In this document: in pieces, positions 48,701 through 59,014 of the stretch
Numbering within the stretch: position 1 is the first letter of the stretch
Layout: every line of letters begins with the position of its first letter
Source of the DNA: Bacteroidota bacterium
GTDB taxonomy: Bacteria > Bacteroidota > Ignavibacteria > Ignavibacteriales > Melioribacteraceae
Length of the DNA stretch: 64,000 nt
Direction: 5' to 3'
NCBI GenBank assembly: GCA_018818065.1
Contig: JAHISV010000012.1
Coordinates: 434,001 to 498,000 of the forward strand
Position numbers and translations under genes: made by a program
The notes under the pieces: generated by a model
What the model was told of the DNA's origin: nothing
Databases searched by the model: none
The model's input: only the letters and a program-made list of their open reading frames with translations

Positions 48701-49099
48701 CTCTTTATATGTAATAAGTTTTTCTTTAGAACTGTTTTTGCGCAAAAAGAATAAATATCCTAAAGCATAAGAAAAGAAAATCACAAGGACTCCCATTAAA
48801 ACACCACCGCCGCCGATGTGCAACCGGTATAAAACGGACATTAGCGCCGCTATTCCGCCGGAAAGGGGGCCGAAAAAGAGTGTACAGAGACCAATAATAA
48901 TTGAACGCCCGTCAAATATTATCCCTTCTGCAAAAACAAATGGATGGATCATACCTATGATTGCCACAGTGCCGAAGAGGATTCCCTGGAATATTTTTCC
49001 TGGTTTTCCGCTTCTATTGAATCGTTGATCCAAAAATCCGGAAAGAACGCTGATGATAACTAATACAGACAGGTCATAAATCAAATCAACGACTATCAT
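45746..49099 (-). CDS. 5TM-LytS-type membrane protein with seven PAS domains and no kinase
   Basis: A 1117-residue protein. The N-terminal 190 residues form a five/six-helix 5TMR-LYT sensor (EGIIFDGRSIIIGL, FFGPLSGGIAAL, YRLHIGGGG). Seven PAS/PAC units follow, starting near SEKKYRDLF, LTKAQEIGSIG, NEERFRLLF, SEEKHKQMI, SEVRFRNLF, ESEYFFKES and KAEQFKLIT. It ends in a short coiled coil and KYNIH*, with no HisKA, HATPase, GGDEF or other output. GAGG precedes the ATG. It sits between two multi-PAS kinases, so it probably acts as a membrane input for one of them. Confidence 0.85.
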   Translation of the reverse strand: MIVVDLIYDLSVLVIISVLSGFLDQRFNRSGKPGKIFQGILFGTVAIIGMIHPFVFAEGIIFDGRSIIIGLCTLFFGPLSGGIAALMSVLYRLHIGGGGVLMGVLVIFFSYALGYLFFLRKNSSKEKLITYKELYLFGLLLHAVMLFLVLTLPLGNIKEIYKVISFTLLALFPLVTLLLGKILLDQENSNRFVNELKISEKKYRDLFESNKDGITIFYINPDSTISNIVEANEAAAIMLGFNREDIVGKHPAEFEIDRNATELDSRKREILEKGYSAFETSLKHKDGHLVPVEIKVVNLLYGNRPALMNIVRDISDRLQKTEELKKNEYYLTKAQEIGSIGTWEMDVVENILTWTEENYKIFGVPFGTPMNYELFVSCLHPEDREYVDKMWNEAVNGAPYDIEHRLIVDGKVKWVREKAELEFDAEGNALKGIGFTQDITERKELFERLKENEERFRLLFDQAPLGYQSLDENGCFIAVNKVWLEMLGYNYQDVIGKSFGDFFSPDYRNGFRERFASFKAAGRIHTEIEVVHKDGSYHHIVFEGRVGYNVDGSFRQTHCILSDETEKRKAALALAESEEKHKQMISNISDVIGITSAEGIIKYKSPNSEKWFGWKPEDLIGTNGWDTVHPEDLERIQKEFFDLLQEDNKTKKVVYRYKCKDGSYKPIELTAVNLTKNSAINGVLMNYRDITERKQTEEALRESEVRFRNLFEKNNAVMLIVEPKTGKIKDANASAAVFYGYSIDELKNKTIQEINTLAPEKTEEERSKAEAGQQNYFVFPHKLASGEIRTVEVHSSPITFHQEILLVSIIHDVTERKKAEAALRESEYFFKESQRAAFIGSYKVDFITGLWESSEVLDQIFGIEKEEVRSIERWLDIVHPIDSEMMNIYLTEEVIGKHQLFNKEYRILRKSDGATRWVHGLGKIDFDGSGNVVSMIGTIWDITEGKLAQDELNRKAEQFKLITETSNEGFWRVDLIGNLKEVNDIYCKMSGYSRDELLCMNISDLEAIERKEDTKNHMQKLLKVGFDKFETQHKCKDGKIVEMEVSSTYSKNLEMIMVFFTDITERKKVEKELKEQMEEITRFNKLMVGRENKMIELKKEINALLEEEGKPSKYNIH

Positions 49100-49156
49100 T
49101 AATTCCTCAATTTAATTTCACACTCAACAATAAAGCTGTGGAAATAGTATTACAAA

Positions 49157-52100
49157 TCAAATGTCGGATACCGGCAGTTCAATAATAAATTTAGCGCCGG
49201 ATCCAATTTTGCTTTCCACGTGAATTTTGCCCTTGTGGATTTCAACAGATCTTTTCACTATCGATAAACCAAGTCCGGTTCCTGAGAACTCATACGCATC
49301 CTCAGCCCTGTAAAATGAATCGAAAACCTTGGCAATATCACTAGTAGCAATACCAATACCTTCATCACTAACCACTATTTTTAAGTTTGTTTTTTTAGAA
49401 ATCTTTAAATTAATTTTCCCTCCTTTGGGACTGTACTTTATTGCATTTGATAGAAGGTTCATAAGAATTAGTCTGAATAACTTCTCATCCAGATTAAAGT
49501 TCTCAATATCAGTCTCATATTTGTATATCATTTTATGAGTATCCAAAAGTAAAGGAGTTAATTCCTCAATAATCCCCCTGCAAAAGAGATCCAAATTCAT
49601 GGGGTATGGATTAAATTCAATTTTGCCGGAATCTGATCTGCTTATCAGAAGGACATTATCCATCAGGGATGTTAGGCGGTCTATTGAATCTACGGCCCTG
49701 GTTGTATGCCCCAGGTATTTTTCCTCATCCCATTTTCTTCCATATTTTTTAAGCAGTTCTATTGAAGAAAGTACTGTTGTAAGCGGCGTACGGAATTCAT
49801 GAGAAACTGTAGAAACGAATTGGGATTTCAATTCATTAAGTTCCAGCTCCTTATCCAGAGATTCGCGCAATAATTTTTCAACTTCTTTCCCTTTAACTAT
49901 CTCGTCCCTTAGTTTAATGTTTATCTGATCTAATTCACTAGTGCGCTGAGCAACGAGTTTTTCCAGATTGTTTCTGTGGAGTTCAAGTTCGTTCTCAACC
50001 GAGATTCTTTCCGTAATATCTCGGGTTACACCTAGAAAACTGACAAATTTACCCTCATCATCATAAACAACACTAGTAGTTATCTCAGTCCACACACTTC
50101 CGCCATTCTTGCATATTAGTTCAAGTATTAAGGTTTTGTTTTCCGGTTTTTCCCCTTTCATTATTTTGTTTACGCTATCGCTCAGTTCTTTTTTAACCAT
50201 TATCACCGTTTTCTTATCCATAGCCCCATTAATACCCTGTTTAATGGCTTCCTCTGGTGTGTACCCCCGCAATCGTTTAATTGAAGGGCTAATGTATAAA
50301 TATTCTCCCTTTTCATTCATCGTCCAGATAACATCAGAAGCATTTTCCGCGAGAAGCCTGAATTTTTCTTCACTTATACGTATAGCTTCTTCAATATCCT
50401 TTTGCTGAGTAATATCCTCAACAACTCCCTCAATCCCAATAAGTTCGCCATGGTCATTAAATTCACCCGCATAATTACATTTTATCCAAATTTTAGTACC
50501 ATCTTTCTTAATCTCTTCAGTTACATGATTAATAACAGATCTTTCTTTTTTTATTAATTCTAAAATGTTTTTTCTTTCGGAGGGATCAGAATAAAAACTT
50601 TCTGCGGGTCTTTTAATAAATTCTTGAGCGTTATCGTATCCATATATCTTAAACATATTACTGTTCAGAGATAATATTACTCCATCTGCCGTTGACTTAA
50701 AAACTCCAACCGGAATATTATTATACAAATTGCGGTATTTCTTCTCACTTTCCTCCAGGGCATTTTTGGCATCCTTCCACTCCTGAATATCCCTTGTAAT
50801 TGAAAGGACATGCGGGACACCATCAAGATTAAGAAGCGAGGCGGACATCAATGCTGTTGTTTCACTACCGTCTTTCTTTCTGAATTTAGATTCAAGGTTA
50901 CTAACCATCCCGTTCTTTTTTAATCCTTTAACTAACTTATTTCTGTCGTCCGGATTTACCCAGATGTTAATATCAGTTGAAGTTTTCCCCTCTACATCAG
51001 CCTTTGTATAACCCGTCAGCAAAGTGAATCCGTCATTGACGTTTACATACAATCCGTCTGAAAGTCTATTAATGTTAATTGAGTCAGGACTAATTTGAAA
51101 TGCATTCCGGAAACGTTCCTCACTGTCCTTTAGAGCTTCTTCAGCAAGAATTCTTTCCGTAACATCCATATCAGTGCCCCGGTACCCCTTAAACTCTCCA
51201 AACTCATTAATTATCGGGGCTCCGCTCGTTTCAAGCATTTTTTTCAGACCGTTCTTATCTATATTCGCATTAATAAGTTTTTTAATGACTTGCCTTTCCT
51301 TGAAAGCATTAAAAGCCGCCTCCGTAAGTTTTTCTCTCTCATTAGCTTCAAATAAATCATAAAAATGTTTTTTGCCTACCAATTCTTCTGGTTTGTAACC
51401 AAGAATAGATTCGACGGCAGAACTGCAATAACGGTAAACCCCGCTTTCATCAACCTCCCAAATCCATTCTTCTGTTGTTTCAGCAACCTGTTGAAACCTC
51501 TTTTCACTTTCATAAAGAGCCAATTCAGCATTTTTCCGTTCAGAAATGTCGGTATGTTGAATAATAACATTGGTTAACTCACCATGTTCATTAAAAATCG
51601 GGTAAGCCCAGTTTGAGTACCAAACTTTTTTCTTCTCTTTCACTTCAATATTTTGAGAATCAGCTGCTGCGCCAATATCAAAGAACACTTCCCATTCAGC
51701 TGTTTCGCCTTTTTTGAAAACTTTTTCCAGGTGAGGTAAAATACCTCCGTCTATAATGCCCTGGTCTTTAAATATATTGTAGACCTTTCCCTCAATATGT
51801 TCTGGTTTAACACCAAATATTTCCGATAACTTCGGATTAATCCTTTCGCACCATCCATCCTTATCAAGAATTTGTGTGCTCACTGAAGATTGTGAGAACA
51901 TCTGCTCAAAAAATACTTTTTGTTTTAATAATTCCTCCTCGGCCCTGATGCGGTCTGTAATATCTTTGCTAACCGCATACATTACAGCTTTTTCACCCAA
52001 TTTGATTTCGTGGGCATGTATCTCAACGAAAAATACTGTTCCGTCCTTTTTCTTATGCTTGCGTAAAGGAACTTTTACTTCTTTATGGTTCCTAGTTTTT

Positions 52101-53524
52101 TCTATTAAAGAAATTGATTCTTCAACCTCAGCGCTAAAATTAAGACATGGCCAGTTTATTAATTCTTCTTTATCATAACCATACATCTTTGTTGTAGCCG
52201 CATTGGCATCAATTATATTTGTTGTAATTGGATCATAAATAAAGATTGCATCGGAATCCCGCTCAAAAAGGGTTTTATATTTTTCTTCATTTTCTGCCAG
52301 TGCGTCTTGTGTTTTTTTCCGCATGGTAATATCGTGGGCAATCCCAAGTACCCCGATTAGTGTCCCATCCGAGTCGTACATTGGTGTCTTCATGGTATCC
52401 AGAAGTACTCGATGTCCATCATCCGCAAAGGTTACCCATTCTTCGTTACTTGTCGATTTACCATCTCGAATGGACTTAAGGTCATTATCACGGAAAAAGT
52501 CTGCTAATTCGCGGTCAACAAAATCATAATCGGTTTTCCCAATAATATCATCTTCACTCGCACCGAAAAGCCGCTCAAACATTCTGTTGCAGGAAAGATA
52601 AATACCATCCTTGTCCTTCAGCCAGACCAGGTCAGGTATAGTTTGTAATAGTGTACGCAGTCGTGTTTCACTATTGAGTAGTGCAACTTCGGCTTCCTTA
52701 CTTCCTGTTATATCTTTCTGTGTTCCCCAAATTCTTAGAAGATACCCATCCTCAATAATACCTATTGAATTATTACTGTAGTATCTCAACTCACCTGCAG
52801 CATTTTTTTCAGCAGTAATTACATCTTCTACTTTATAATCAGAATCAATTAATTGTTTTACGGCAGTCCGGTTTACAGGATTCTCAACTCCACCGTGAAA
52901 ATCCAAAAAACTTTTATTTGCTAATTCGTCAAACTCATTTGCCCTATACATTTTTAAAAAAGCTTCATTACATTCTGCCAACCTGGTGTTATGGTAAATA
53001 AAATCAATCTGGTCATCTGTTTTAATACTTAAGGGCATAGGGGATAGTAATTCGAAACGGTAAACCCCCTCTGTAACCTGCGAAACGAAATTTTTATACC
53101 TCTCTTCACTTAATCGCAAAGCCTCAAGGGATTCTTTCTCAGAATCCATTAACTTATGTTTAAGAATAGCGGAATCCATTGCAGGACCGAGCCGGGCGAG
53201 ATGTTGTTTAATGATGTAGTCATCAGCTCCGGCTTTCATGCATTCGACCGCGATAATTTCATTATTAGAACCGGTTACAATAATGAAAGGGACGGAGTCG
53301 GCCATATCCTGCCGAATCTGTAATGCCCTTACACCATTAAATTGAGGGAGCGAATAATCGGACAGAATTATATCCGGCTGGAATTGCCCAATCGCTTTAA
53401 TATAATCATCTTCATTTTCAACAACCATAGCTGAGAAATTAAAACCAAATTTTTTGATAGCATGTTGAATCAGTTCAACATCTGTATCAAGATCTTCCAC
53501 CATTAATATTTTTAATTTTTCCAT
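49157..53524 (-). CDS. Receiver plus eight-PAS histidine kinase (1455 residues)
   Basis: A soluble giant: receiver (1-125; phospho-acceptor in IILSDYSLPQF), then eight PAS/PAC units beginning near SEERYKNFV, SETRLRTLL, NEEKYKTLF, KQKVFFEQM, SEKRFQQVA, SEERFRNAF, SEKKYRNLY and SEEKFRLLA, a coiled coil, HisKA with HEFRTPLTTVLSS, and HATPase with NAIKYSPKGG, DEGIGIA and GTGLGLSIVKRS. It follows a single receiver gene by 42 bases. The kinase half is a paralogue of that at 41.7 kb. Signal unknown; PAS arrays of this kind integrate several inputs. Confidence 0.9.
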   Translation of the reverse strand: MEKLKILMVEDLDTDVELIQHAIKKFGFNFSAMVVENEDDYIKAIGQFQPDIILSDYSLPQFNGVRALQIRQDMADSVPFIIVTGSNNEIIAVECMKAGADDYIIKQHLARLGPAMDSAILKHKLMDSEKESLEALRLSEERYKNFVSQVTEGVYRFELLSPMPLSIKTDDQIDFIYHNTRLAECNEAFLKMYRANEFDELANKSFLDFHGGVENPVNRTAVKQLIDSDYKVEDVITAEKNAAGELRYYSNNSIGIIEDGYLLRIWGTQKDITGSKEAEVALLNSETRLRTLLQTIPDLVWLKDKDGIYLSCNRMFERLFGASEDDIIGKTDYDFVDRELADFFRDNDLKSIRDGKSTSNEEWVTFADDGHRVLLDTMKTPMYDSDGTLIGVLGIAHDITMRKKTQDALAENEEKYKTLFERDSDAIFIYDPITTNIIDANAATTKMYGYDKEELINWPCLNFSAEVEESISLIEKTRNHKEVKVPLRKHKKKDGTVFFVEIHAHEIKLGEKAVMYAVSKDITDRIRAEEELLKQKVFFEQMFSQSSVSTQILDKDGWCERINPKLSEIFGVKPEHIEGKVYNIFKDQGIIDGGILPHLEKVFKKGETAEWEVFFDIGAAADSQNIEVKEKKKVWYSNWAYPIFNEHGELTNVIIQHTDISERKNAELALYESEKRFQQVAETTEEWIWEVDESGVYRYCSSAVESILGYKPEELVGKKHFYDLFEANEREKLTEAAFNAFKERQVIKKLINANIDKNGLKKMLETSGAPIINEFGEFKGYRGTDMDVTERILAEEALKDSEERFRNAFQISPDSININRLSDGLYVNVNDGFTLLTGYTKADVEGKTSTDINIWVNPDDRNKLVKGLKKNGMVSNLESKFRKKDGSETTALMSASLLNLDGVPHVLSITRDIQEWKDAKNALEESEKKYRNLYNNIPVGVFKSTADGVILSLNSNMFKIYGYDNAQEFIKRPAESFYSDPSERKNILELIKKERSVINHVTEEIKKDGTKIWIKCNYAGEFNDHGELIGIEGVVEDITQQKDIEEAIRISEEKFRLLAENASDVIWTMNEKGEYLYISPSIKRLRGYTPEEAIKQGINGAMDKKTVIMVKKELSDSVNKIMKGEKPENKTLILELICKNGGSVWTEITTSVVYDDEGKFVSFLGVTRDITERISVENELELHRNNLEKLVAQRTSELDQINIKLRDEIVKGKEVEKLLRESLDKELELNELKSQFVSTVSHEFRTPLTTVLSSIELLKKYGRKWDEEKYLGHTTRAVDSIDRLTSLMDNVLLISRSDSGKIEFNPYPMNLDLFCRGIIEELTPLLLDTHKMIYKYETDIENFNLDEKLFRLILMNLLSNAIKYSPKGGKINLKISKKTNLKIVVSDEGIGIATSDIAKVFDSFYRAEDAYEFSGTGLGLSIVKRSVEIHKGKIHVESKIGSGAKFIIELPVSDI

Positions 53525-53566
53525 TCCTGCTCAAAAAAAGATTGTTAGTAATTCGAGTGATTTTAT

Positions 53567-54004
53567 TTAATTTGGAGCCTCATTTAGTAATACCCAATAC
53601 ATACCTAATTCATTAACAGAATTTACGAATTTATCAAAATCAACAGGTTTAACAATATAACTGTTAACACCCAGTTTATAACTCTCAACAATATCCCTCT
53701 CTTCTTTAGAAGAGGTCATAACAACAACCGGAATAATTTTAGTATTCTCGTCACCTTTAAGCCGCTTTAATATCTCCAGCCCGTCAACTTTTGGGAGTTT
53801 GAGATCCAGAATAATCACTTTGGGGTTGTTGTTCATACGCGCTTTAGTTTCGCTTCCAAAAATATATTCCAGAGCTTCCGCTCCGTCAGATATTACATGA
53901 ATTTCATTTGAAATATGATTCTTTTTTAAGGCACGAACTGTTAATTCTATATCAGTAGGACTATCCTCAATTAAGAGAATATCAACTATTTTTGTCTGAA
54001 GCAT
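53567..54004 (-). CDS. Single-domain response regulator (Rcp1-like)
   Basis: A 145-residue receiver with acidic pocket E13/D14 in LLIEDSPTD, phospho-acceptor D67 in [12 protein letters not shown], and K in YIVKPVDF. The insertion-containing, slightly long receiver followed by a short tail is typical of the Rcp1 group that partners PAS/phytochrome-like kinases. It starts 23 bases inside the end of the PocR-kinase gene, so the two are translationally coupled and likely partners. Confidence 0.88.
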   Translation of the reverse strand: MLQTKIVDILLIEDSPTDIELTVRALKKNHISNEIHVISDGAEALEYIFGSETKARMNNNPKVIILDLKLPKVDGLEILKRLKGDENTKIIPVVVMTSSKEERDIVESYKLGVNSYIVKPVDFDKFVNSVNELGMYWVLLNEAPN

Positions 54005-57000
54005 ATTGAGATTCCTTATCTTTTATTGAAAAATAAAAAGTTGCACCCTCCTTCAGCTTTCCTTCACCCCATACACGGCCTTTGTGCCGGTTAATGATTC
54101 GTTGTACCAGTGCCAAACCGACACCTGTACCTTCAAAATCTTTCATTGAGTGAAGGCGTTGGAAAACGCCGAATAATTTATTTGAGTATTCCATATTGAA
54201 ACCCACTCCATTATCCTTTACAAAGTAAATGTTTTCATCCTCTTTTACCATACATCCTACGGCAATAACCTGCTCTTCCTTCGTGGATGAAAACTTGAGG
54301 GCATTAGAAATGAGATTAATCCAAACCTGACGAATCATGGAAGAATCGCCATTGATATTTGGAATTTCCTGAAGATTAAAAACAATATTTTTTCCAATAT
54401 AAAATTGATTCAATTCAGTAAAAACTGAGTTAACCATTTTAAACATATCGATTGGATGCGACTGCATTTCCTGACGACTTATTCTTGAAAATGCCAGCAG
54501 ATCATCTATTAAATTACCCATAATTTGCGAGTTATCGATAATCACATTCAAAAGACGGGTTCCTTCTTCATCAAGGTTCGTAGAATATTCATCCATAAGA
54601 ATTCTGGCAAAACCATCAAGGGCTCTTAAGGGAGATCGAAGATCGTGAGATACAGAATAACTGAAAGCTTCCAATTCTTTATTCGATGCCTCAAGCTGTT
54701 CAGTTCTTTTAATCACCCTTTCTTCAAGCTCCTGATTGAGAGTGCGAATTTCCTCATCGGCTAATTTTTGTTTAGTTATTAATCGTGCCTGTTGAACATT
54801 CTGTAGTGCCATATCAGAAAGTTTTTGAGCGAACAGAAACAATGAATCGCAAACATTTTCAAATTGTTCTTTAGGCATTCTTGTAACTTTATCTAAAGCT
54901 AAACTAAATTCTTCCTTATCCGCACCAATTTCATCAGCATATTTACGCATTGATTCTTTGTCTGCGCTTTCATCGTAAATCTGACCTATAAGCCAGTTTG
55001 CAATGTGTTTCTCGCCGGCTTTTATACTTGCGCCGCCATCCCAAAGTCCGCCACTCAAACAATGCTGAATATTTGGTCCATCAAGTGTTGTTTTACCTAG
55101 AACAGCATCCGAGCGAATACAATTAGCAAGTCCCTTTTCTGTTTTGCGAATTATATTCTCACATAAATCACAAAACTGACTTGGCTTAGTAAGTGGTTTA
55201 CCCTCGATGTCAGTAATTATGGAGGCAACACCTGTAGCTTTAGCAAATGCATCCTGTATGTTTTGAATTTCGTTCAGGTTAAAGAGATCTTCAAATTTCA
55301 GATCTTCGGTGCTGTCAACGGGATTTGTTAAGGCTATTATTCTTCTTTCAATAGCTTCTTCCATCCTTTTTTTATCAGTAATATCTGTAAAGACAGTCGC
55401 GAACCATCCTTTTTCAGGAGAAAAAACGGAAATTTCAAAATGCTTAAGCAAGGGTGGAAAATATATTTGAAAAGAGTATGGCACTCCTGATTCTGCCACT
55501 TTGGCATATTCATTAAGAAAGGGAGCGTACGAAACTCCGTACAGTTCAGAAGCTAAGGCTCCCTTGGCCTTTTCAATGGGAATTCCTATATGTTTTTCAA
55601 AGGCAGGGTTAACATCCTCAATCCTATAGTCTATGGCTTGCCCCTTATCATCATATATAACTTCGTGAAGAGCCATTCCCTCGGTCATTGATTCTACAAG
55701 TGACCTGTATTTTCCCTCTGAAGTCCTAAGAATCTCCTCAGTTTGTTTCCAAATCGTAATATCCCGCGCTGTAGATAGAGCACCTATGGCAATTCCTTCC
55801 TCATTCTTTAAAACCCTGCACCACCAGGCAAGTAATCTTATTTCGCCATCATGCCTGCGCTGCCAGCTTTCAACATATATTATATTTTCATTGCCGTCAA
55901 AAAGTGGCTGAACCATGTTATATACATCTTGTTCACCTTCAAAGTAGTAATCTGCGGATTTTCCTATTACCTCATTACCAAAGTAGTCATAACCAGCTTT
56001 GTTAGCCCAAGTGTAAATTTTATTATTGTCTACCTCCATAATAATATCCGGTACAGAAGCTAATAAAGCTTCATTTCGCAAGGAAAGCCCCATTAAGGCA
56101 TCTTCAGCAGTTTTTCTTTCAGAAATATCACGAATAATAGTTTGGTAGTATTTACCTATTTCAATTTTAAAAAGTCGCCCGCTCACTTCAACGGGAAACT
56201 CTGTACCATCTTTTTTGATGTGAGTTGTTTCATAAATACGTCCTTTTCCATCTTCATATTCACTAAATATTTTTTTTAATTCCTCTCTAAAACGAAGTGG
56301 GCGTAAATCAGAAGCATTCATTTTTAGGAACTCTTCCTTTGTATAACCGTATGTGCTGCACGCCTGATCATTAACCTCAATAACGCTTAATTGATCATCA
56401 AAAAGGATTATAATGTCATTTGCATATTTTACAATATGTTCAACATGTTTTGATAAAGCTTTATTTTCATTCTCCAGTTTTAGAAGATTTTCATAATATT
56501 TTGATCTTTGATGTCGCCAATAAATACCGATTGTTATACCGGAAATAACTACTAATAAAATCACGATGATCCAGACAATTTTAGCCTGTTCCTGAAGAGG
56601 CTGGTCAATCTCTTCACTATCAATTTTAGAAACCATTACCCAGGAAGTACCTGGGATTTTTCTTACAGAAGCTAAAACCTGCACTCCTCTATAATCTTCT
56701 CCCTCGAATACCCCCTCTTCACCATTAGTAGCTTTGTGATAGATAGCATCGGCTTTATTTAAGGGTAATTTAAACTTTAGAGCAGTATTTGATTTATGCC
56801 TAAGTTCATTCAGAAAGACAACCTCACTATCTTCCTTCTTCAAGAGTAAAGTTTCTCCGGTTTTACTTTCTGTCGGCCAGTTTTGAATAAGCGGGTAGAG
56901 CATACGATATGGGTCAATTCTAATAAGAACAATTCCGAGAAGTTCAGTAGTATCATTTATTTGCTCAAGCAAGGGAACAAATAAGTCCTGTGTTACATCT

Positions 57001-57479
57001 TCTGTAAAAACCGAGATATGCAGTTCAGAGAATTCTAGTGTCGGCTCTGCAATAAAATGTTGAATTTGAAGAGCGTCGAGTTGGCTAAGTGAATCTTCGC
57101 GCCCACCATAGGACAGCTTAATTTTCCCGGATGTGTCAATGAGGGATATACTCGCATAATCATAATTTTCACAATACAACCTAAACATTTCAAGTAATTT
57201 TGTTTTATCTTTTCCCATTTTTAAAAAATCATTAAAATTTTTAATATTATTTTTGTTACCACTTAATACCCTTGCATCCGCCTTTCTCTCATTTAGCCAT
57301 GAAGTAATTTGTTGAACTTTCAAATCACCAATTGACATGACTTGTTTTTTAGCATCGTTCTTAAATTGTTTCTCTATTGAACTAGAATACCAGAAACCAA
57401 GCAGGACTATCGAAACTACAATTCCAAAAAATAGATTTAACAATGTCCATGGGATTGTCTTTATGTTGATTAATTTCAT
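53982..57479 (-). CDS. Membrane histidine kinase with PAS domains and a PocR sensory domain
   Basis: A 1165-residue kinase. TM1 is about 11-30, an extracytoplasmic double-CACHE-like region (35-300), TM2 about 303-325. Three PAS units follow (near [18 protein letters not shown] and SEGKYRSLV), then a PocR domain (about 730-890) with the cysteine pattern FCDLCENI ... GLANCIRSD ... [12 protein letters not shown], a coiled coil, HisKA with [13 protein letters not shown], and HATPase with [16 protein letters not shown] and [11 protein letters not shown]. PocR domains bind small hydrocarbon derivatives in transcription factors; their use in a kinase is less common. Confidence 0.9.
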   Translation of the reverse strand: MKLINIKTIPWTLLNLFFGIVVSIVLLGFWYSSSIEKQFKNDAKKQVMSIGDLKVQQITSWLNERKADARVLSGNKNNIKNFNDFLKMGKDKTKLLEMFRLYCENYDYASISLIDTSGKIKLSYGGREDSLSQLDALQIQHFIAEPTLEFSELHISVFTEDVTQDLFVPLLEQINDTTELLGIVLIRIDPYRMLYPLIQNWPTESKTGETLLLKKEDSEVVFLNELRHKSNTALKFKLPLNKADAIYHKATNGEEGVFEGEDYRGVQVLASVRKIPGTSWVMVSKIDSEEIDQPLQEQAKIVWIIVILLVVISGITIGIYWRHQRSKYYENLLKLENENKALSKHVEHIVKYANDIIILFDDQLSVIEVNDQACSTYGYTKEEFLKMNASDLRPLRFREELKKIFSEYEDGKGRIYETTHIKKDGTEFPVEVSGRLFKIEIGKYYQTIIRDISERKTAEDALMGLSLRNEALLASVPDIIMEVDNNKIYTWANKAGYDYFGNEVIGKSADYYFEGEQDVYNMVQPLFDGNENIIYVESWQRRHDGEIRLLAWWCRVLKNEEGIAIGALSTARDITIWKQTEEILRTSEGKYRSLVESMTEGMALHEVIYDDKGQAIDYRIEDVNPAFEKHIGIPIEKAKGALASELYGVSYAPFLNEYAKVAESGVPYSFQIYFPPLLKHFEISVFSPEKGWFATVFTDITDKKRMEEAIERRIIALTNPVDSTEDLKFEDLFNLNEIQNIQDAFAKATGVASIITDIEGKPLTKPSQFCDLCENIIRKTEKGLANCIRSDAVLGKTTLDGPNIQHCLSGGLWDGGASIKAGEKHIANWLIGQIYDESADKESMRKYADEIGADKEEFSLALDKVTRMPKEQFENVCDSLFLFAQKLSDMALQNVQQARLITKQKLADEEIRTLNQELEERVIKRTEQLEASNKELEAFSYSVSHDLRSPLRALDGFARILMDEYSTNLDEEGTRLLNVIIDNSQIMGNLIDDLLAFSRISRQEMQSHPIDMFKMVNSVFTELNQFYIGKNIVFNLQEIPNINGDSSMIRQVWINLISNALKFSSTKEEQVIAVGCMVKEDENIYFVKDNGVGFNMEYSNKLFGVFQRLHSMKDFEGTGVGLALVQRIINRHKGRVWGEGKLKEGATFYFSIKDKESQYASDKNS

Positions 57480-57768
57480 CCTTGTAAGTCCTGCATTTTA
57501 TATAACTCGTTATTTTGGCTCTAAGAATAGCATCTGCACTATTTAATATTATTCTGCGAGTAAAAGTTCAACAAATTGATCTTCTTGTCTTTTTTTATTA
57601 AGTGCATATCAGAAGGCGTTGTAATGTTTATAAATGAGAGAATTTCTCAATTAATGATGTAAAATAAAGGTGTTTCTATCTTCGTAAATATCGAAATAAA
57701 TATTAACAGGTTTGTTATGAACGCTGAATAGATGTTGCAGGCGCGTAATGAAGGTTGGCTTAATAGTA

Positions 57769-58563
57769 CTACAGAAGATCAGTTTTCTTGTTCGTTTTAA
57801 TTACGGAATTGTGCTTTAGATTCTTCACATACCTTTCACTCAGGATAAGGGGTTCCTTCATACCATCAAGGTAAATATGATAAGAACGGTTATAGACTGG
57901 CTCACTATATTTAAAGTAATTTGTATTAACTATCGTCGACCGGTGTATTCTTAAGAATACTTCTTTTGGCAGCAGTTCTTCCCATGCTTTTAATGATTTT
58001 CTGATTGTATATTTTTTTGCCTTAGTAAAAATTTCAGTGTAACTGCCTTCAGCCCTAATACAATAAATATCTTTGGTCTTTATCAGGCGCATACTGTTGT
58101 TATAGTTAATAAACATCCTGTCAGGTGTAAAGGGATTATGAACTTCATCAAAATTTTGATCAGAGATATTATTTTTTGATTTTGTTAATAGCTGTTTCCT
58201 CTTCATTATTCTATTATTAATTGCTTCAACCAGATCCTTAGCCCTGAAAGGTTTTACAAGGTAATCATCCGCACCAAGATTCATCCCTAACCTGAGATCT
58301 TCCATAGTAGATTTAGCCGATAAAAAAAGAAAAGGAATAATGGAAGTTCGCTCCACTTTGCTTAAAGATTTGATAACGGAGTAACCATCCAGTCCGGGCA
58401 TCATGATATCACATAATATTAAATCGGGCAGCTTACTTTTAGCGAGTTTTACACCGGTAATTCCATCGGAGGCAGTTATTACCTTGAAATCACTATTCTC
58501 CAGAATATCCTTTATTGATGTACGGACATCGTCCTCATCTTCTATAACCAGTATTTTATTCAC
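57769..58563 (-). CDS. LytTR-family response regulator, paralogue
   Basis: A 264-residue protein starting at GTG 58563: receiver (1-120; phospho-acceptor in LCDIMMPGLDG) and LytTR DNA-binding domain (about 160-250) with FLRIHRSTIVNTNYFKY. It shares this motif with the regulator at 39.0 kb and so probably binds similar direct repeats. It lies six bases after a single receiver gene. The 289 bases between it and the PocR kinase hold no clear gene or repeat. Confidence 0.9.
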   Translation of the reverse strand: MNKILVIEDEDDVRTSIKDILENSDFKVITASDGITGVKLAKSKLPDLILCDIMMPGLDGYSVIKSLSKVERTSIIPFLFLSAKSTMEDLRLGMNLGADDYLVKPFRAKDLVEAINNRIMKRKQLLTKSKNNISDQNFDEVHNPFTPDRMFINYNNSMRLIKTKDIYCIRAEGSYTEIFTKAKKYTIRKSLKAWEELLPKEVFLRIHRSTIVNTNYFKYSEPVYNRSYHIYLDGMKEPLILSERYVKNLKHNSVIKTNKKTDLL

Positions 58564-58569
58564 TATAGA

Positions 58570-58935
58570 TTAATCACCTAAAACAATTTTTACCCGGTTA
58601 ATAAAATCAGTCAACTTATACGGTTTTATTATGTAGTCCTTTGCTCCAGCTTTCATCCCTTTTTCAATCTGGTTTTGATCGGCATCAGCAGATAAAAATA
58701 TTACTGGAATATCTTTGGTCTCGTTGAATGATCTCAGATTCTCAAAAACAGTAAAACCACTCATCCCCGGCATCATAATATCAGAAATTATCAGATCAGG
58801 TTTGCTTTTGCGAGCCAGTTCTATACCTTCCCGTGAAAATTGAGAAGAGAGAACATCATACCCAATTTCAACTAAAAGATCGGTCATCCCATCAATAATT
58901 TCAGATTTATCTTCAATAATGAGAATTTTTTTCAA
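58570..58935 (-). CDS. Single-domain response regulator
   Basis: 121 residues from TTG 58935, which has GGAGGA four bases upstream; no in-frame ATG exists near the start, and a TTG at 58947 would put that site inside the gene. The receiver markers are the acidic pair in IIEDK (E, D), phospho-acceptor in IISDIMMPGMSG, and KP in IIKPY. It is closely followed by the LytTR regulator (6 bases), and probably works with it or with the decayed kinase upstream. Confidence 0.85.
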   Translation of the reverse strand: MKKILIIEDKSEIIDGMTDLLVEIGYDVLSSQFSREGIELARKSKPDLIISDIMMPGMSGFTVFENLRSFNETKDIPVIFLSADADQNQIEKGMKAGAKDYIIKPYKLTDFINRVKIVLGD

Positions 58936-59014
58936 TTCATCCTCCAAGAACTCTTAACATAAACTTACTCCCGTAGTGAACCGTGCTTTACGTCTGAATT
59001 TTAGCGCATAACAG

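Noticed and set aside
57510-57535. TTGGCTCTAAGAATAGC as a sigma-54 site upstream of the PocR kinase
   Set aside because: GG to GC spacing is 11, not 10, and it points away from the gene.
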